DNA of 64,000 nucleotides from the NCBI GenBank assembly GCA_964584315.1, contig CAZOZO010000002.1:1-64000 (forward strand), read 5' to 3'. A program made the position numbers and the translations under genes. Positions 1 to 8,729 of this stretch are shown piece after piece; positions within the stretch are counted from its first letter, which is position 1, and each line of letters starts with the position of its first letter. Under the pieces are notes generated by a model. The model worked only from the letters and a program-made list of their open reading frames with translations, searched no databases and had not been told where the DNA came from. Source of the DNA: CAXXOK01 sp964584315. Its GTDB lineage: Bacteria > Bacillota > Clostridia > Christensenellales > Aristaeellaceae.

Positions 1-191
1 CCACGCCCGTGCAGGTGGAGATGAGCGCCCTTGCGAACGTCGCCGCCGAGTACGCCCTCGCGCTGGACACCGGCGCCGTGGACCCCGCCGAGAAGCTGCC
101 CGAGTTCCTCCAGAAGCTGGACGCCGCCGGCATGCAGACCTATCTGGATACCGCCAACGCGCAGCTGACCTCCTTCCTCGCGGCCAAGTAA
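1..191 (+). CDS. Sugar ABC transporter substrate-binding protein, C-terminal end only (DUF3502-like)
   Basis: Only the last 63 or so codons lie in the window; the frame is open at the left edge. The residues fit the C-terminal end of the DUF3502 class of extracellular sugar-binding lipoproteins: a run ending in a helix with LPEFLQKLDAAGMQTYLD, then a short QLTSFLAAK tail. Such proteins deliver oligosaccharides to MalFG-type permeases. A terminator-like hairpin and then the diacetylchitobiose phosphorylase gene follow at once, so the ligand is probably a chitin-derived oligosaccharide; that is inferred from context. Family assignment rests on the tail alone. Confidence 0.6.
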   Translation, partial: TPVQVEMSALANVAAEYALALDTGAVDPAEKLPEFLQKLDAAGMQTYLDTANAQLTSFLAAK

Positions 192-212
192 GGAATCCGT
201 CGACCCAAACAG

Positions 213-247
213 GGAGCGCCCGACCGAATGCGATCGGGCGCTCCTTT
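213..247 (+). terminator. Hairpin between binding protein and chbP
   Basis: An 11-bp perfect stem (213-223 with 234-244), 10-nt loop, followed by TTT only. The short T-run and the ribosome site of the next gene just behind it suggest a partial terminator or mRNA-stabilising hairpin that lowers expression of chbP relative to the binding protein. Confidence 0.6.
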
Positions 248-263
248 CCGAAAGGAAACATTT

Positions 264-2660
264 ATGCAGTACGGACGTTTTGATAATCTCCGGCGCGAAT
301 ACGTGATCGAGCGTGTGGATGCGCCCTTCAGCTTTACGAACTATCTGGGCAGGGGGAAGCTTGGCGCGGTGGTAAACCAGCACGCGGGCGGCTACCTGTG
401 GGCGGGAAGCCCGCAGTATGGCCGCGTAACCCGCTTCCGCCCCAACGGGGTACCGATGGACGGCCCCGGCCATTATGTATATGTGCGCGACGACGCGGAC
501 GGAAAGTACTGGTCCTTAAGCTGGCAGCCCGTGGGCGTGCCGCTGGGCGATGCGAAGTACGAATGCCGCCACGGCTTTTCCTATGTCCGCTACCTGAGCG
601 AGGTAAACGGCATCCAGGGCGAGCAAACGCTCTTTATCCCGCTAGATGACGATTGCGAGCTGTGGGACGTGCGCCTGACCAACACTGGCGATACGGCCCG
701 CAGCCTGAGCGTGTTCGGCTACTGTGAGTTCTCCTTCCACAATATCGACATCGATTATCAGAACTTCCAGATGAGCCTGTACTGCGCGGGCACACGCTTT
801 GTGGACGGACTGGTGGCGTATGAACTGAAATACGAGGAGAACACCTTCGAGTTTTTTGCCATGAACGGCATGCCGGACAGTCACGATTGCCTGCGCGACG
901 CCTTCCTTGGCGCATACCGCACGGAGCGCAATCCGCTGGGCGTGGAGCGCGGAACACTCTCCGGCAGCGAGGAGCTGGGCAACAACCATTGCGGCGCGCT
1001 GCACCGTCGCGTGACCCTCGCCCCGGGGGAGACTGTTCGCCTGCGCTACCTCGTTGGCCCCGGTGGAGCAGCTACCGGCAAAGCCTTGCGCGACAAGTAC
1101 GACGACAAAACAACCGATGCAGCCTTTGAGGCCCTTGCCGATCACTGGACAGAAAAACTTGCCCAGTTGCAGGTCAAAACCCCCGACGCGGACATGGACA
1201 CGAGCCTGAACCTGTGGAATCTGTACCAAAGCCAGGTGAACGTGACGTTCAGCCGCTTTGCTTCTTTCATCGAAGTGGGCGGGCGCACGGGTCTTGGCTA
1301 CCGTGATACCGCGCAGGACGCGATGTGCATCCCCCACGCGGACGCGCCAATGTGCCGCCTGCGGCTTACGCAACTGCTTCACGGGCAGGTAAGCGCGGGC
1401 TATGGCCTGCACTTGTTTGACCCCGCCTGGTTTGAAAACGAGGAAAAGGGCGAAGAAAAGCAAACCTCCCCCACTGTGATCCCCACCGCGGGCAACACGC
1501 GCATCCACAGCCTCAAGGATGCCTGTGCGGACGATGCGCTCTGGCTGATCCCCGCCATCGCGGAGTATGTGCGCGAAACGGGCGAAATGGACTTTCTGCA
1601 AAAGCGCATCCCTTATGCAGACGGCGGCGATGCGACTGTGTACGAGCACATGAAGAAGGCGCTGGACTTCAGCTTTGAGCAGGTAGGCGCGCACGGCGTG
1701 TGCAAGGGCTTGCGCGCGGACTGGAACGACTGCCTGAACTTGGGCGGTGGCGAGAGCGCGATGGTGTCCTTCCTTCTACTGTGGGCGGTCGACCACTTTG
1801 TGGAAACAGCCACGGCGCTGGGCTATGGTGCGGATGCGGCAGATTATGCCGCACAGGCGAAAGCCATGCGCGCCGTATGCCAGCGTGAGCTGTGGGACGG
1901 GGCATGGTGGCTGCGCGGCATCACCGGCAAAGGCAAGCCCATCGGCTCGCACACCGCCACCGAGGGCAAGGTGCATCTGGAGAGTAACACCTGGGCGGTC
2001 ATCAGCGGCGCGGCCACGCAGGCGCAGGGCGAGAGCTGCATGGACGCGGTGCACGCCTATCTGTTCACGCCTTACGGCCTCATGCTCAACGCCCCCAGCT
2101 TTACCACCAGGGACGACAGCATCGGCTTCGTGACCCGCGTGTACGGCGGCATCAAGGAAAATGGCGCGATCTTCAGCCACTCTAACCCGTGGGCGTGGGT
2201 GGCCGAGGCCATACTGGGCCGCGGCGACCGCGCGATGGAGCTATATATGTCGCTGCTGCCCGAAAAGCAAAACGATATGATGGAAGTTCGGCAGGCTGAA
2301 CCGTATAGCTACTGCCAGTTTATCATGGGCCGTGACCACACCGCCCATGGCCGCGCACGGCACCCGTTCATGACCGGCAGCGCAGGCTGGAGCTATTACG
2401 CGGCTACGCGCTACCTGTTGGGCGTGCGCCCCGGCTTTGAGGAACTGACCGTAGACCCATGCATCCCCGCAGCGTGGGACGTGTTCAGCGTTACGCGCCA
2501 GTGGCGCGGAGCCACCTACCATATCGAGGTGCAAAACCCCGAGCATATTTGCAAGGGCGTTGTAGCCATCACCGTGGATGGGCAGCCCGCTGCGCGTATA
2601 CCCCGCTTTGAAGGCGGCGAGCACACCGTGACCGTGCGCATGGGAAGGGGCAACGTATGA
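264..2660 (+). CDS. chbP: N,N'-diacetylchitobiose phosphorylase (GH94)
   Basis: A 798-residue cytoplasmic enzyme of glycoside hydrolase family 94. It splits diacetylchitobiose with phosphate into GlcNAc-1-phosphate and GlcNAc, saving one ATP. The N-terminal beta-sandwich opens with YGRFDNLRREYVI and contains the family string GGRTGLGYRDTAQD; the (alpha/alpha)6 barrel holds RADWNDCLNLGGGES, whose Asp486 lines up with the general acid (Asp492) of the Vibrio proteolyticus enzyme as I remember it. Similarity is to the chitobiose rather than the cellobiose branch throughout, including the end QWRGATYHI. Full length for the family. I chose ATG 264, behind GAAAGGA, rather than the upstream in-frame ATG at 228, which lies inside the hairpin. 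Its stop overlaps the next gene by 4 nt. Cellobiose specificity is unlikely but would need assay. Confidence 0.93.
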   Translation: MQYGRFDNLRREYVIERVDAPFSFTNYLGRGKLGAVVNQHAGGYLWAGSPQYGRVTRFRPNGVPMDGPGHYVYVRDDADGKYWSLSWQPVGVPLGDAKYECRHGFSYVRYLSEVNGIQGEQTLFIPLDDDCELWDVRLTNTGDTARSLSVFGYCEFSFHNIDIDYQNFQMSLYCAGTRFVDGLVAYELKYEENTFEFFAMNGMPDSHDCLRDAFLGAYRTERNPLGVERGTLSGSEELGNNHCGALHRRVTLAPGETVRLRYLVGPGGAATGKALRDKYDDKTTDAAFEALADHWTEKLAQLQVKTPDADMDTSLNLWNLYQSQVNVTFSRFASFIEVGGRTGLGYRDTAQDAMCIPHADAPMCRLRLTQLLHGQVSAGYGLHLFDPAWFENEEKGEEKQTSPTVIPTAGNTRIHSLKDACADDALWLIPAIAEYVRETGEMDFLQKRIPYADGGDATVYEHMKKALDFSFEQVGAHGVCKGLRADWNDCLNLGGGESAMVSFLLLWAVDHFVETATALGYGADAADYAAQAKAMRAVCQRELWDGAWWLRGITGKGKPIGSHTATEGKVHLESNTWAVISGAATQAQGESCMDAVHAYLFTPYGLMLNAPSFTTRDDSIGFVTRVYGGIKENGAIFSHSNPWAWVAEAILGRGDRAMELYMSLLPEKQNDMMEVRQAEPYSYCQFIMGRDHTAHGRARHPFMTGSAGWSYYAATRYLLGVRPGFEELTVDPCIPAAWDVFSVTRQWRGATYHIEVQNPEHICKGVVAITVDGQPAARIPRFEGGEHTVTVRMGRGNV

Positions 2661-4075
2661 TCGAGTTTGGCACCGGCGGGTGGCGCGCCATCATCGGCGA
2701 CGGTTTCACCCGCGAAAACCTGCAGCGGCTGGCGCTGGCCGTGGCGCGCCGAATGCGCGCCGAGGACGCGGCTGACCGCGGCTTTTGCGTGGGGTACGAC
2801 CGCCGCTTTTTAAGCGTGCAGGCCGCCGAATGGATTTGCGAGGTCATGGCCGCCGAGGGCATCCATACCCGCATCATCCACCGCGAAGCCCCCACGCCCA
2901 TGATCATGTTCACCGTGCAGGACAACCGCCTGCCCTATGGCATGGCCGTAACCGCCAGCCATAACCCCGCACTGTACAACGGTGTCAAGCTGTTTACCGC
3001 GGGCGGCCGTGACGCAGCGGAGGATATCACCGCCGAGGTAGGCGCCGCCGCCAACCTGATCAAACCGGAGGATATCCGCCTGATCCCCTACCAGCAAGCC
3101 ATCCGCATTGGGCTGGTGGAGGAGATCAACCCGCAAAACCCCTACCTTGACTCCATCATCCGCACCGTGAACATGGACGCTATCCGCAGCCGAAATTTGC
3201 AGATCATCCTCGACCCCATGTACGGCGTGAGCCGCACCAGCCTGCAAACCATCCTGCTCACGGCGCGCTGCGACGTGAACGTGATTCATGAGCGGCACGA
3301 CGCGCTCTTCGGCGGCAGGCTGCCCTCTCCCAATGTGGACACGCTCGGCGCGTTGCAGGCGGCGGTGCTGGAAAGCCGCGCGGACATTGGCATCGCAACC
3401 GACGGCGACGCGGACAGGCTGGGCATCATCGACGACGCGGGCCAGTTCATCCACCCCAACGAGATCCTGTGCCTGCTGTATTACTACCTGCTCAAGTACA
3501 AGCGCTGGCACGGCTGCGCGGTGCGAAACCTGGCCACCACACACCTTTTGGACGATATCGCTGCCAAGTTTGGCGAAAAATGCTACGAGGTACCGGTGGG
3601 TTTCAAGCATATCTCCGCCGCGATGCAGGCGCACAATGCCGTGATCGGCGGCGAGAGCAGCGGCGGGCTGACCGTGCGGGGGCACATCCACGGCAAGGAT
3701 GGCATCTATGCCGCCGCGCTATTGGTGGAGATGCTATCCGTGACCGGTAAGAAGCTGAGTGAACTGGTGGCGGAGCTGTACCAGACCTTTGGCCGCCGCT
3801 ACATGGCGGAATTCGACTACCCCTTTGACGCGGACGACAAGCCGCGCATGATGGGGCTGCTCACGGGCGATAAGCTGCCCGCGTTTGCCACGAAGCCCAC
3901 GGGCATCAATGATACCGACGGGCGCAAGGTGCTGTTCGAAAACGGGTGGCTGATCGTGCGCTTCTCCGGGACCGAGCCACGGCTGCGCATCTTCTGCGAG
4001 ATGCCGGACAGGCAGCAGGCCGAGGCCTACAGCCATGTGATGGCGGAATACCTGGGCGTTGGCATGCAGCCCTGA
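2657..4075 (+). CDS. Phosphohexomutase (phosphoglucomutase/phosphomannomutase family), probably acts on GlcNAc-1-phosphate
   Basis: A 472-residue alpha-D-phosphohexomutase. All four signature loops are present: TASHNP with phosphorylated Ser101, the magnesium loop DGDADRLG starting at Asp249, the sugar loop GESSGG, and the phosphate loop RFSGTEPRLRIF near residue 435. The ATG overlaps the chbP stop (ATGA), so the two are translationally coupled. Since ChbP makes GlcNAc-1-phosphate, the natural job of this partner is conversion of that sugar phosphate to GlcNAc-6-phosphate for NagA/NagB. The family also includes glucose- and mannose-specific members, and sequence alone does not fix the substrate; the inference rests on the coupling. 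Confidence 0.88.
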   Translation: MIEFGTGGWRAIIGDGFTRENLQRLALAVARRMRAEDAADRGFCVGYDRRFLSVQAAEWICEVMAAEGIHTRIIHREAPTPMIMFTVQDNRLPYGMAVTASHNPALYNGVKLFTAGGRDAAEDITAEVGAAANLIKPEDIRLIPYQQAIRIGLVEEINPQNPYLDSIIRTVNMDAIRSRNLQIILDPMYGVSRTSLQTILLTARCDVNVIHERHDALFGGRLPSPNVDTLGALQAAVLESRADIGIATDGDADRLGIIDDAGQFIHPNEILCLLYYYLLKYKRWHGCAVRNLATTHLLDDIAAKFGEKCYEVPVGFKHISAAMQAHNAVIGGESSGGLTVRGHIHGKDGIYAAALLVEMLSVTGKKLSELVAELYQTFGRRYMAEFDYPFDADDKPRMMGLLTGDKLPAFATKPTGINDTDGRKVLFENGWLIVRFSGTEPRLRIFCEMPDRQQAEAYSHVMAEYLGVGMQP

Positions 4076-4090
4076 CGCACTTCGAGGTTT

Positions 4091-4118
4091 ACAGGCGGGG
4101 CAGGGCCTCGCCTGTTTT
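4091..4118 (+). terminator. Intrinsic terminator after the phosphohexomutase gene
   Basis: Stem ACAGGCG (4091-4097) with CGCCTGT (4109-4115), extra GG/CC pairing inside the loop, then TTTT. It ends the chitobiose operon. Confidence 0.75.
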
Positions 4119-4119
4119 G

Positions 4120-4136
4120 TATAATCATGGTATAAT
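4120..4136 (+). promoter_or_regulatory. Extended -10 promoter for the sensor kinase operon
   Basis: Two TATAAT boxes lie at 4120-4125 and 4131-4136; the second is preceded by TGG, giving an extended -10. No good -35 is present because the terminator hairpin occupies that place. Expected start near 4143, 23 nt before the ATG. Confidence 0.55.
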
Positions 4137-4165
4137 CAACTATCCAGACGCAAGGAAGGTTGCCC

Positions 4166-5869
4166 ATGTTTGAGAAACTGCGCAAGAATGTGCCCACGCT
4201 GCGCTTTACGCTGCTCATCATCGTGCTGCTATGCTGGCTGTTGCCCACCGTCACGCTGGGCATGTATATGGGCGGGCGCGTTTTTGCCTCGCTGCAGGAT
4301 AAGACAGAAACTGCCCTGAAAACCGGCGCGGAGTATGCGCAGAGCTCGGCGGAGCGCAACATCGCCAATCTATCCACACTGGCGCGCGACGCGGTGTACG
4401 ACGGTACCCTTGGCGCGGCGGTGCAGAACTACGAAGGCGACAAGATCCCCTATGAAGATTATTACCTGCTGGTGCGCGACTACCTTGACCGCAAATTCAG
4501 CCGCGAGCAGAGTTGCGCTTTTGCGCTTTTCTTCCGCGCCAAGGATATCGAGCGCCCCATCTACACCTCGCAAGGCTATTCCTCCGCGGTGCTGTTCATG
4601 CAAAATACGCTCAAGCGCGCACTGGCCCTGTGCGATACGCTGGACACGCACGCGCGCTTCATCGCCTCGGGCGATGGCGCCTACCTGATCCGTAACCTGC
4701 ACAACACGCGCATGGAGCGCTTCGGCGTGCTGGTGCTGGGCCTCAACATCGACGATGTGCTAGCGCCCATCCTGCAAAACGCGGCGGACTGGAACTCCAC
4801 CTGCGCCATTCAGCTGGACGATATCCGGCAGGGCAGCTTTATCGGTGAGCGCACGCAGACGGGGTTGATGGAATATGGCAACATGCTGTGCTACACCCAG
4901 CACGTGAGCGTGGGCGACAGCCTGCTCACCTATCAGGTGCAGGCGGACAGGCACAGCGTATACCGCGAGATGGATGAGTTCCGCCTGCTGATGGCGTGGC
5001 TGTTCATCCTGTTCGTACCCCTTTGCCTAGCCATCATGGTGTTCGTCAGCCGACGCATCGTGAGGCCCATTGCGATGCTTGCAAGCGCCAGCCACCGCAT
5101 CCGCAGCGGCGAGTTCGGCGTGGTGGTGCCCATGCGCGGCACCGACGAGCTGGGCCAGCTGGGCACTGCCTTCTCGGAGATGAGCATCCGGCTCAAGGAG
5201 CTGATCGACCGCAGTTACAAGGAGCAGATCGCCCTGCGCGACGCGCGTATCCAGGCGCTGCAAAGCCGCATCAACCCGCACTTCATCAACAACGCGCTGG
5301 AGGCCATCAACTGGCAGGCACGCCTGTCCGGCAACCAGAACGTGAGCGAGATGGTATCCACGCTGAGCGTGCTGCTGAACGCCAGCCTTGACCGCAGCGA
5401 GCAGCACCTCGTGCCCCTGCGCGAGGAGCTGAGCATCGTGGACGCCTACTTCTACTTTGTGGGCCTGCAGTTTGGCAACCGCCTGACCGTGCTGCGCAAT
5501 GTGAACGAGGCGCTGCTCGACACGCCCCTCCCCCGTCTGGTGGTGCAAACGCTGATCGAGAACGCCATCGAGCACGGCATCGCGCCCGCGGGCGGCGGGC
5601 AGATTCAGCTGAACGTGTTCCGTCAGGGCGAGCAGCTAGTGATCGAAGTTTTGAACAGCGGCAAGCCCCTGACGCACGACCAGCTGACCGCCCTGCGCGC
5701 CATGCTGGACGACCGGCAGCCAGCCGACGGGCACCTTGGCGTGCGCAACGTGAACCAGAGGCTCCGACTCATCTTCGGCGGCAACGCGGGCCTTTCGTTC
5801 GATGTGGACACGCACGGCAACACCGTGGCGACCATCCGCGAGCCGCTCAACCCCGTAGAGCAGCGGTAG
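4166..5869 (+). CDS. YesM-type sensor histidine kinase
   Basis: A 567-residue membrane sensor. Segment TM1 spans about residues 13-33, an extracellular sensing domain of about 240 residues follows, TM2 is at about 274-296, then a HAMP linker, the His_kinase H-box SRINPHFINNALEAINW with His372, and an HATPase with the N-box ENAIEHG (Asn466) and a G-box near LGVRNVNQRL. This is the YesM/LytS class usually paired with AraC-type response regulators that control sugar transport. ATG 4166 is preferred over TTG 4160 because AAGGAAGG ends 6 nt before it. It is followed by a solute-binding protein gene and then the regulator, so the binding protein may present its ligand to the sensing domain. Confidence 0.9.
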   Translation: MFEKLRKNVPTLRFTLLIIVLLCWLLPTVTLGMYMGGRVFASLQDKTETALKTGAEYAQSSAERNIANLSTLARDAVYDGTLGAAVQNYEGDKIPYEDYYLLVRDYLDRKFSREQSCAFALFFRAKDIERPIYTSQGYSSAVLFMQNTLKRALALCDTLDTHARFIASGDGAYLIRNLHNTRMERFGVLVLGLNIDDVLAPILQNAADWNSTCAIQLDDIRQGSFIGERTQTGLMEYGNMLCYTQHVSVGDSLLTYQVQADRHSVYREMDEFRLLMAWLFILFVPLCLAIMVFVSRRIVRPIAMLASASHRIRSGEFGVVVPMRGTDELGQLGTAFSEMSIRLKELIDRSYKEQIALRDARIQALQSRINPHFINNALEAINWQARLSGNQNVSEMVSTLSVLLNASLDRSEQHLVPLREELSIVDAYFYFVGLQFGNRLTVLRNVNEALLDTPLPRLVVQTLIENAIEHGIAPAGGGQIQLNVFRQGEQLVIEVLNSGKPLTHDQLTALRAMLDDRQPADGHLGVRNVNQRLRLIFGGNAGLSFDVDTHGNTVATIREPLNPVEQR

Positions 5870-5945
5870 CAGGGTGTGCTCCCGCCCGCCTTGCCGCGCG
5901 GTTTGGTGCCCCTCGCATGGCGCCCTCTGTGCATGATTGAGAAAC

Positions 5946-6010
5946 ATCGCAAGCGCAGGCAACAAATCGCAACCGTGTGCAATGCCATTGTACGACAACA
6001 CGTTTATAAT
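5946..6010 (+). promoter_or_regulatory. Direct repeats with 20-bp period and a -10 box before the binding-protein gene
   Basis: ATCGCAAGCG at 5946-5955 and ATCGCAACCG at 5966-5975 are near-identical direct repeats exactly 20 bp apart, about two helix turns, the spacing used by AraC-type dimers. A TATAAT box stands at 6005-6010 without a good -35, as expected of an activator-dependent promoter. The adjacent AraC-type response regulator is the obvious candidate to bind. The -10 would leave a leader of only about 12 nt. Confidence 0.45.
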
Positions 6011-6028
6011 GTTTTGGGAGGGTTTGGC

Positions 6029-7222
6029 GTGAAGAAGCTTTTCCTCGCGGCGTTATGCTGCATCCTATGTAGCGCCTGCCTGACTGCTACCGCGGAAGGC
6101 GTAGCTTTGCGGACGGTCAGTTGTTTCGCCGGTTTGGATGCCTCCAGCGGCACCTACACGAGGCTGCTCGCCCAATGGGAGGAACAGACCGGCAACACCG
6201 TTCTTGATTCCTCCGCCCCGTCCGACGAAGCATGGAAGACGGGTGTTTTGATGGATTTTGCCGCCGGCAACGAGCCGGACGTGCTTTTCTTTTTTGCCCG
6301 CACGGCGGATAGCGCCTATCTGCTCGACCGCGTCGTGCCCATCGCGGAGATCAACGCCGCATATCCAGATCTGCACATCCCCGAAAACCAGGCCTGCACC
6401 GAAGCGGACGGCAAGATCTATGCCGTGCCCGTGCGCTCGTTCTGGGAGGGGTTGTTTTGCAATACCGACCTGTTCGCCAAGTATAAGGTGGATTTGCCCA
6501 CCACGTGGGATAAGCTCACCACCGCCATCAGCGTTTTTCGCAAAAACGGCGTTGTGCCCATATCGGTCAGCCTGAGTGACGTGCCGCATTACCTGGCGGA
6601 GTTTGCGCTGTTGGCCGCCTGCACCCCCGCGGAGTATACGGCGCGCCCCGCTGCGGGCCAGCCCGTGCCTGAAAATTGGATAACCGGCACGGGCCTCATC
6701 CACACGTTATATGGGCTGGGTGCTTTCCCTGACAACGTGAACACCACGGATGAGAATTATACCAGCCAGCTGTTCCGTGACAAGCGCAGCGCCATGCAGC
6801 TGGACGGTAGCTGGTTTGCCAACAGCCTGCCCGTTGCCAACATGGACAGTACTGTTGTGCTTCCCTTTCCCGCCGCGCAGGAAGGAGCGGGGGGCGTGCT
6901 GGGCGGCGTATCGATGGGCTTTTACCTGACCCGCCGCGCATGGGAGGATACAGCCAAGCGCGAAGCGGCAGTTCATCTGCTCGCATACCTCGCCACGGGG
7001 GAAAACGCGCGCACGCTGGGCGGCTTCCAGTTCAGCGGCAAGCTGTTGCAAAGCGCCTACGAGCTGACCAGCCACCCGCTCTACAGCCCCGTACAGGATC
7101 AAATGTCGCAAGAGGCGCGCAACGAGTGGTTCCGGCTGATCCCCAATGTGGCGACTGGCACCCTGACCCCTGAGGAGCTATGGACGCGCGTCATGGCGCT
7201 GAACCCCTTCACCGTTCGCTGA
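6029..7222 (+). CDS. Extracellular solute-binding protein between kinase and regulator
   Basis: A 397-residue family 1 (sugar type) binding protein. It starts at GTG 6029 behind GGGAGGG, with a short basic-hydrophobic signal (VKKLFLAALCCILCSAC); the Cys of LCSAC could be a lipid anchor, though the box is not canonical, and signal peptidase I cleavage near TATA is the alternative. The mature part has the usual early motif of a long amphipathic helix, the hinge YAVPVRSFWEGLFCNTDLF and WDKL. No permease gene lies beside it; the flanking genes encode a YesM-like kinase and its regulator. It is therefore more likely the sensory partner of the kinase than a transport component, although it could serve an importer elsewhere. 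Confidence 0.8.
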   Translation: MKKLFLAALCCILCSACLTATAEGVALRTVSCFAGLDASSGTYTRLLAQWEEQTGNTVLDSSAPSDEAWKTGVLMDFAAGNEPDVLFFFARTADSAYLLDRVVPIAEINAAYPDLHIPENQACTEADGKIYAVPVRSFWEGLFCNTDLFAKYKVDLPTTWDKLTTAISVFRKNGVVPISVSLSDVPHYLAEFALLAACTPAEYTARPAAGQPVPENWITGTGLIHTLYGLGAFPDNVNTTDENYTSQLFRDKRSAMQLDGSWFANSLPVANMDSTVVLPFPAAQEGAGGVLGGVSMGFYLTRRAWEDTAKREAAVHLLAYLATGENARTLGGFQFSGKLLQSAYELTSHPLYSPVQDQMSQEARNEWFRLIPNVATGTLTPEELWTRVMALNPFTVR

Positions 7223-7240
7223 CCGCAAGGAGGCACAGGC

Positions 7241-8068
7241 ATGTACGACGTCGTGCTGGTGGATGACGAGCAGATCATCCTCAGCGGCCTTTCGCAGGTG
7301 TTCCCGTGGTCGCAGTACGGCTGCCGCGTGGTGGATACCGCTGTGGACGGCCGCGAGGGTTTGCTGAGCATCCGCAAACACCGCCCGCAAATGTTGTTTA
7401 CCGACATCCGCATGCCCAACATGGACGGCCTGAGCATGGTGGCCGCGCTCAAAAGCGAATTCCCCGCCATGCAGATCACGGTGCTCACGGCGTTTCGGGA
7501 TTTCGATTACGCCAAGCACGCCATCCAGCTGGGCGTATGCCGCTACCTGCTCAAACCCAGCCGCATGGAGGAGTTGCACGAGGCCGTGGCCGCCATGGCA
7601 CACAATCTGGTGCAGCTTGCCCCGCGCCTGCACACGCAGGCGTCAATTCCGTCCGATTCAATTGCACAAGAGGCGCCGACAGCCGAAACGTTCCCCACGG
7701 AAGGCGATACGCCCGCCGATAACGATCTGGACGACGAAAGTGAGGCGGGCAGCTTTGTGGCGCGCGCCGCCTTGCGCTACATTGAGGAGCACTGCACCGA
7801 GCACCTGAGCCTTGCGGATGTGGCGGACAACGTGTACGTAAGCCAGTGGCATTTGAGCAAGCTGATCAACCGCCACGCGCGGCAAAGCTTTTTCGATCTG
7901 CTGAACCACTACCGGGTGCAGCGCTCGCAGGCCATGCTCGCCGACCCCATGTACAAGGTGAACGAGGTGGCCTACGCGATGGGCTACGCCGATGTGGCGC
8001 ATTTCAGCCGCATCTTCAAGAAGGTGACCGGCAAAACGCCCATGGAATTCCGTAGCGGGCTGCGGTAA
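7241..8068 (+). CDS. AraC-type response regulator (YesN family)
   Basis: A 275-residue regulator: receiver domain at 1-120 with acidic pocket VDDEQ, phospho-acceptor Asp55 in FTDIRMP and the LKPS lysine, a variable acidic linker (about 135-170), and a C-terminal pair of AraC helix-turn-helix motifs ending in GYADVAHFSRIFKKVTGKTP. ATG 7241 follows AAGGAGG. It completes the kinase / binding protein / regulator cluster and probably activates sugar uptake or hydrolase genes, possibly including the binding-protein gene just upstream through the repeats at 5946-5975. Confidence 0.92.
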   Translation: MYDVVLVDDEQIILSGLSQVFPWSQYGCRVVDTAVDGREGLLSIRKHRPQMLFTDIRMPNMDGLSMVAALKSEFPAMQITVLTAFRDFDYAKHAIQLGVCRYLLKPSRMEELHEAVAAMAHNLVQLAPRLHTQASIPSDSIAQEAPTAETFPTEGDTPADNDLDDESEAGSFVARAALRYIEEHCTEHLSLADVADNVYVSQWHLSKLINRHARQSFFDLLNHYRVQRSQAMLADPMYKVNEVAYAMGYADVAHFSRIFKKVTGKTPMEFRSGLR

Positions 8069-8130
8069 AGGCAAAAGGCCAGGTATACGCCATCGATGCT
8101 TCACGATGCCGTTCCACTTTACAGAAATAT

Positions 8131-8162
8131 AATAAAGAGACGCGGACAGGTTGTCGCGTCTC
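8131..8162 (-). terminator. Terminator downstream of aroK
   Basis: Stem GAGACGCG/CGCGTCTC (8137-8144 with 8155-8162), extendable by two pairs across a bulge. On the minus strand it is followed by TTTATT, so it best serves the leftward shikimate kinase gene; it also lies behind the rightward regulator gene. Confidence 0.65.
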
Positions 8163-8216
8163 GTTGCGTATGCGGATCCATGGATATGGCTCGAATTATA
8201 GAAGAGTATCGCGGAG

Positions 8217-8729
8217 CTATCGCGCAGGTTCTTCCCGATCACGCAGCGCCCGCTCGATCTGCGTGACCACATCGCCCTTGGTGCCAATGCCCTGCACGCA
8301 GATATCTGCGTACCGCTCATACAACGGCCTGCGCACCGCATCCAGCTGCTCAACGGTCACACCCGCCTCGGCGGCGATGCCACGGTCGCTGCCGGCGGCG
8401 ATGCGCCGCTTCAGCTCCATGAGCGGCGTATCCAGCCACACTACCACGCCCAACTTGCGCAAGTTTTGCATGGCACCGTCGCTGAACACCATGCTGCCAC
8501 CGGTGGCGATCACGCAGCCGTCGCAAACCAGCGCCTCGCCCACCTTCCCCTCCAGCCTGAGGAACCCCTCCACGCCTTCCGCGTCAAGCAGCGCAGGCAG
8601 GCTCTTATGGTAGGTGTCCATCACCAGCCAGTCAGTATCGATCAACTGGAAATGAAGGCGGTCTGCCAGCGTGGCCCCGATGGTCGTTTTGCCCGAACCG
8701 GGCATGCCGATGAGCACGATGTTGCGCAA
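8217..8729 (-). CDS. aroK: Shikimate kinase
   Basis: A 170-residue P-loop kinase that phosphorylates shikimate at O-3 in the chorismate pathway. Walker A GMPGSGKTT is at residues 8-16, followed by the DTD segment (residues 32-34), the shikimate-binding ATGGS and the lid region with a conserved Arg in DRG. Length is typical. The start is TTG at 8729 with only a weak AGGA-like site. It stands alone, with its own promoter and terminator and no other aro gene nearby. Gluconate-type kinases share the P-loop, but DTD, GGS and size fit AroK. Confidence 0.88.
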   Translation of the reverse strand: MRNIVLIGMPGSGKTTIGATLADRLHFQLIDTDWLVMDTYHKSLPALLDAEGVEGFLRLEGKVGEALVCDGCVIATGGSMVFSDGAMQNLRKLGVVVWLDTPLMELKRRIAAGSDRGIAAEAGVTVEQLDAVRRPLYERYADICVQGIGTKGDVVTQIERALRDREEPAR

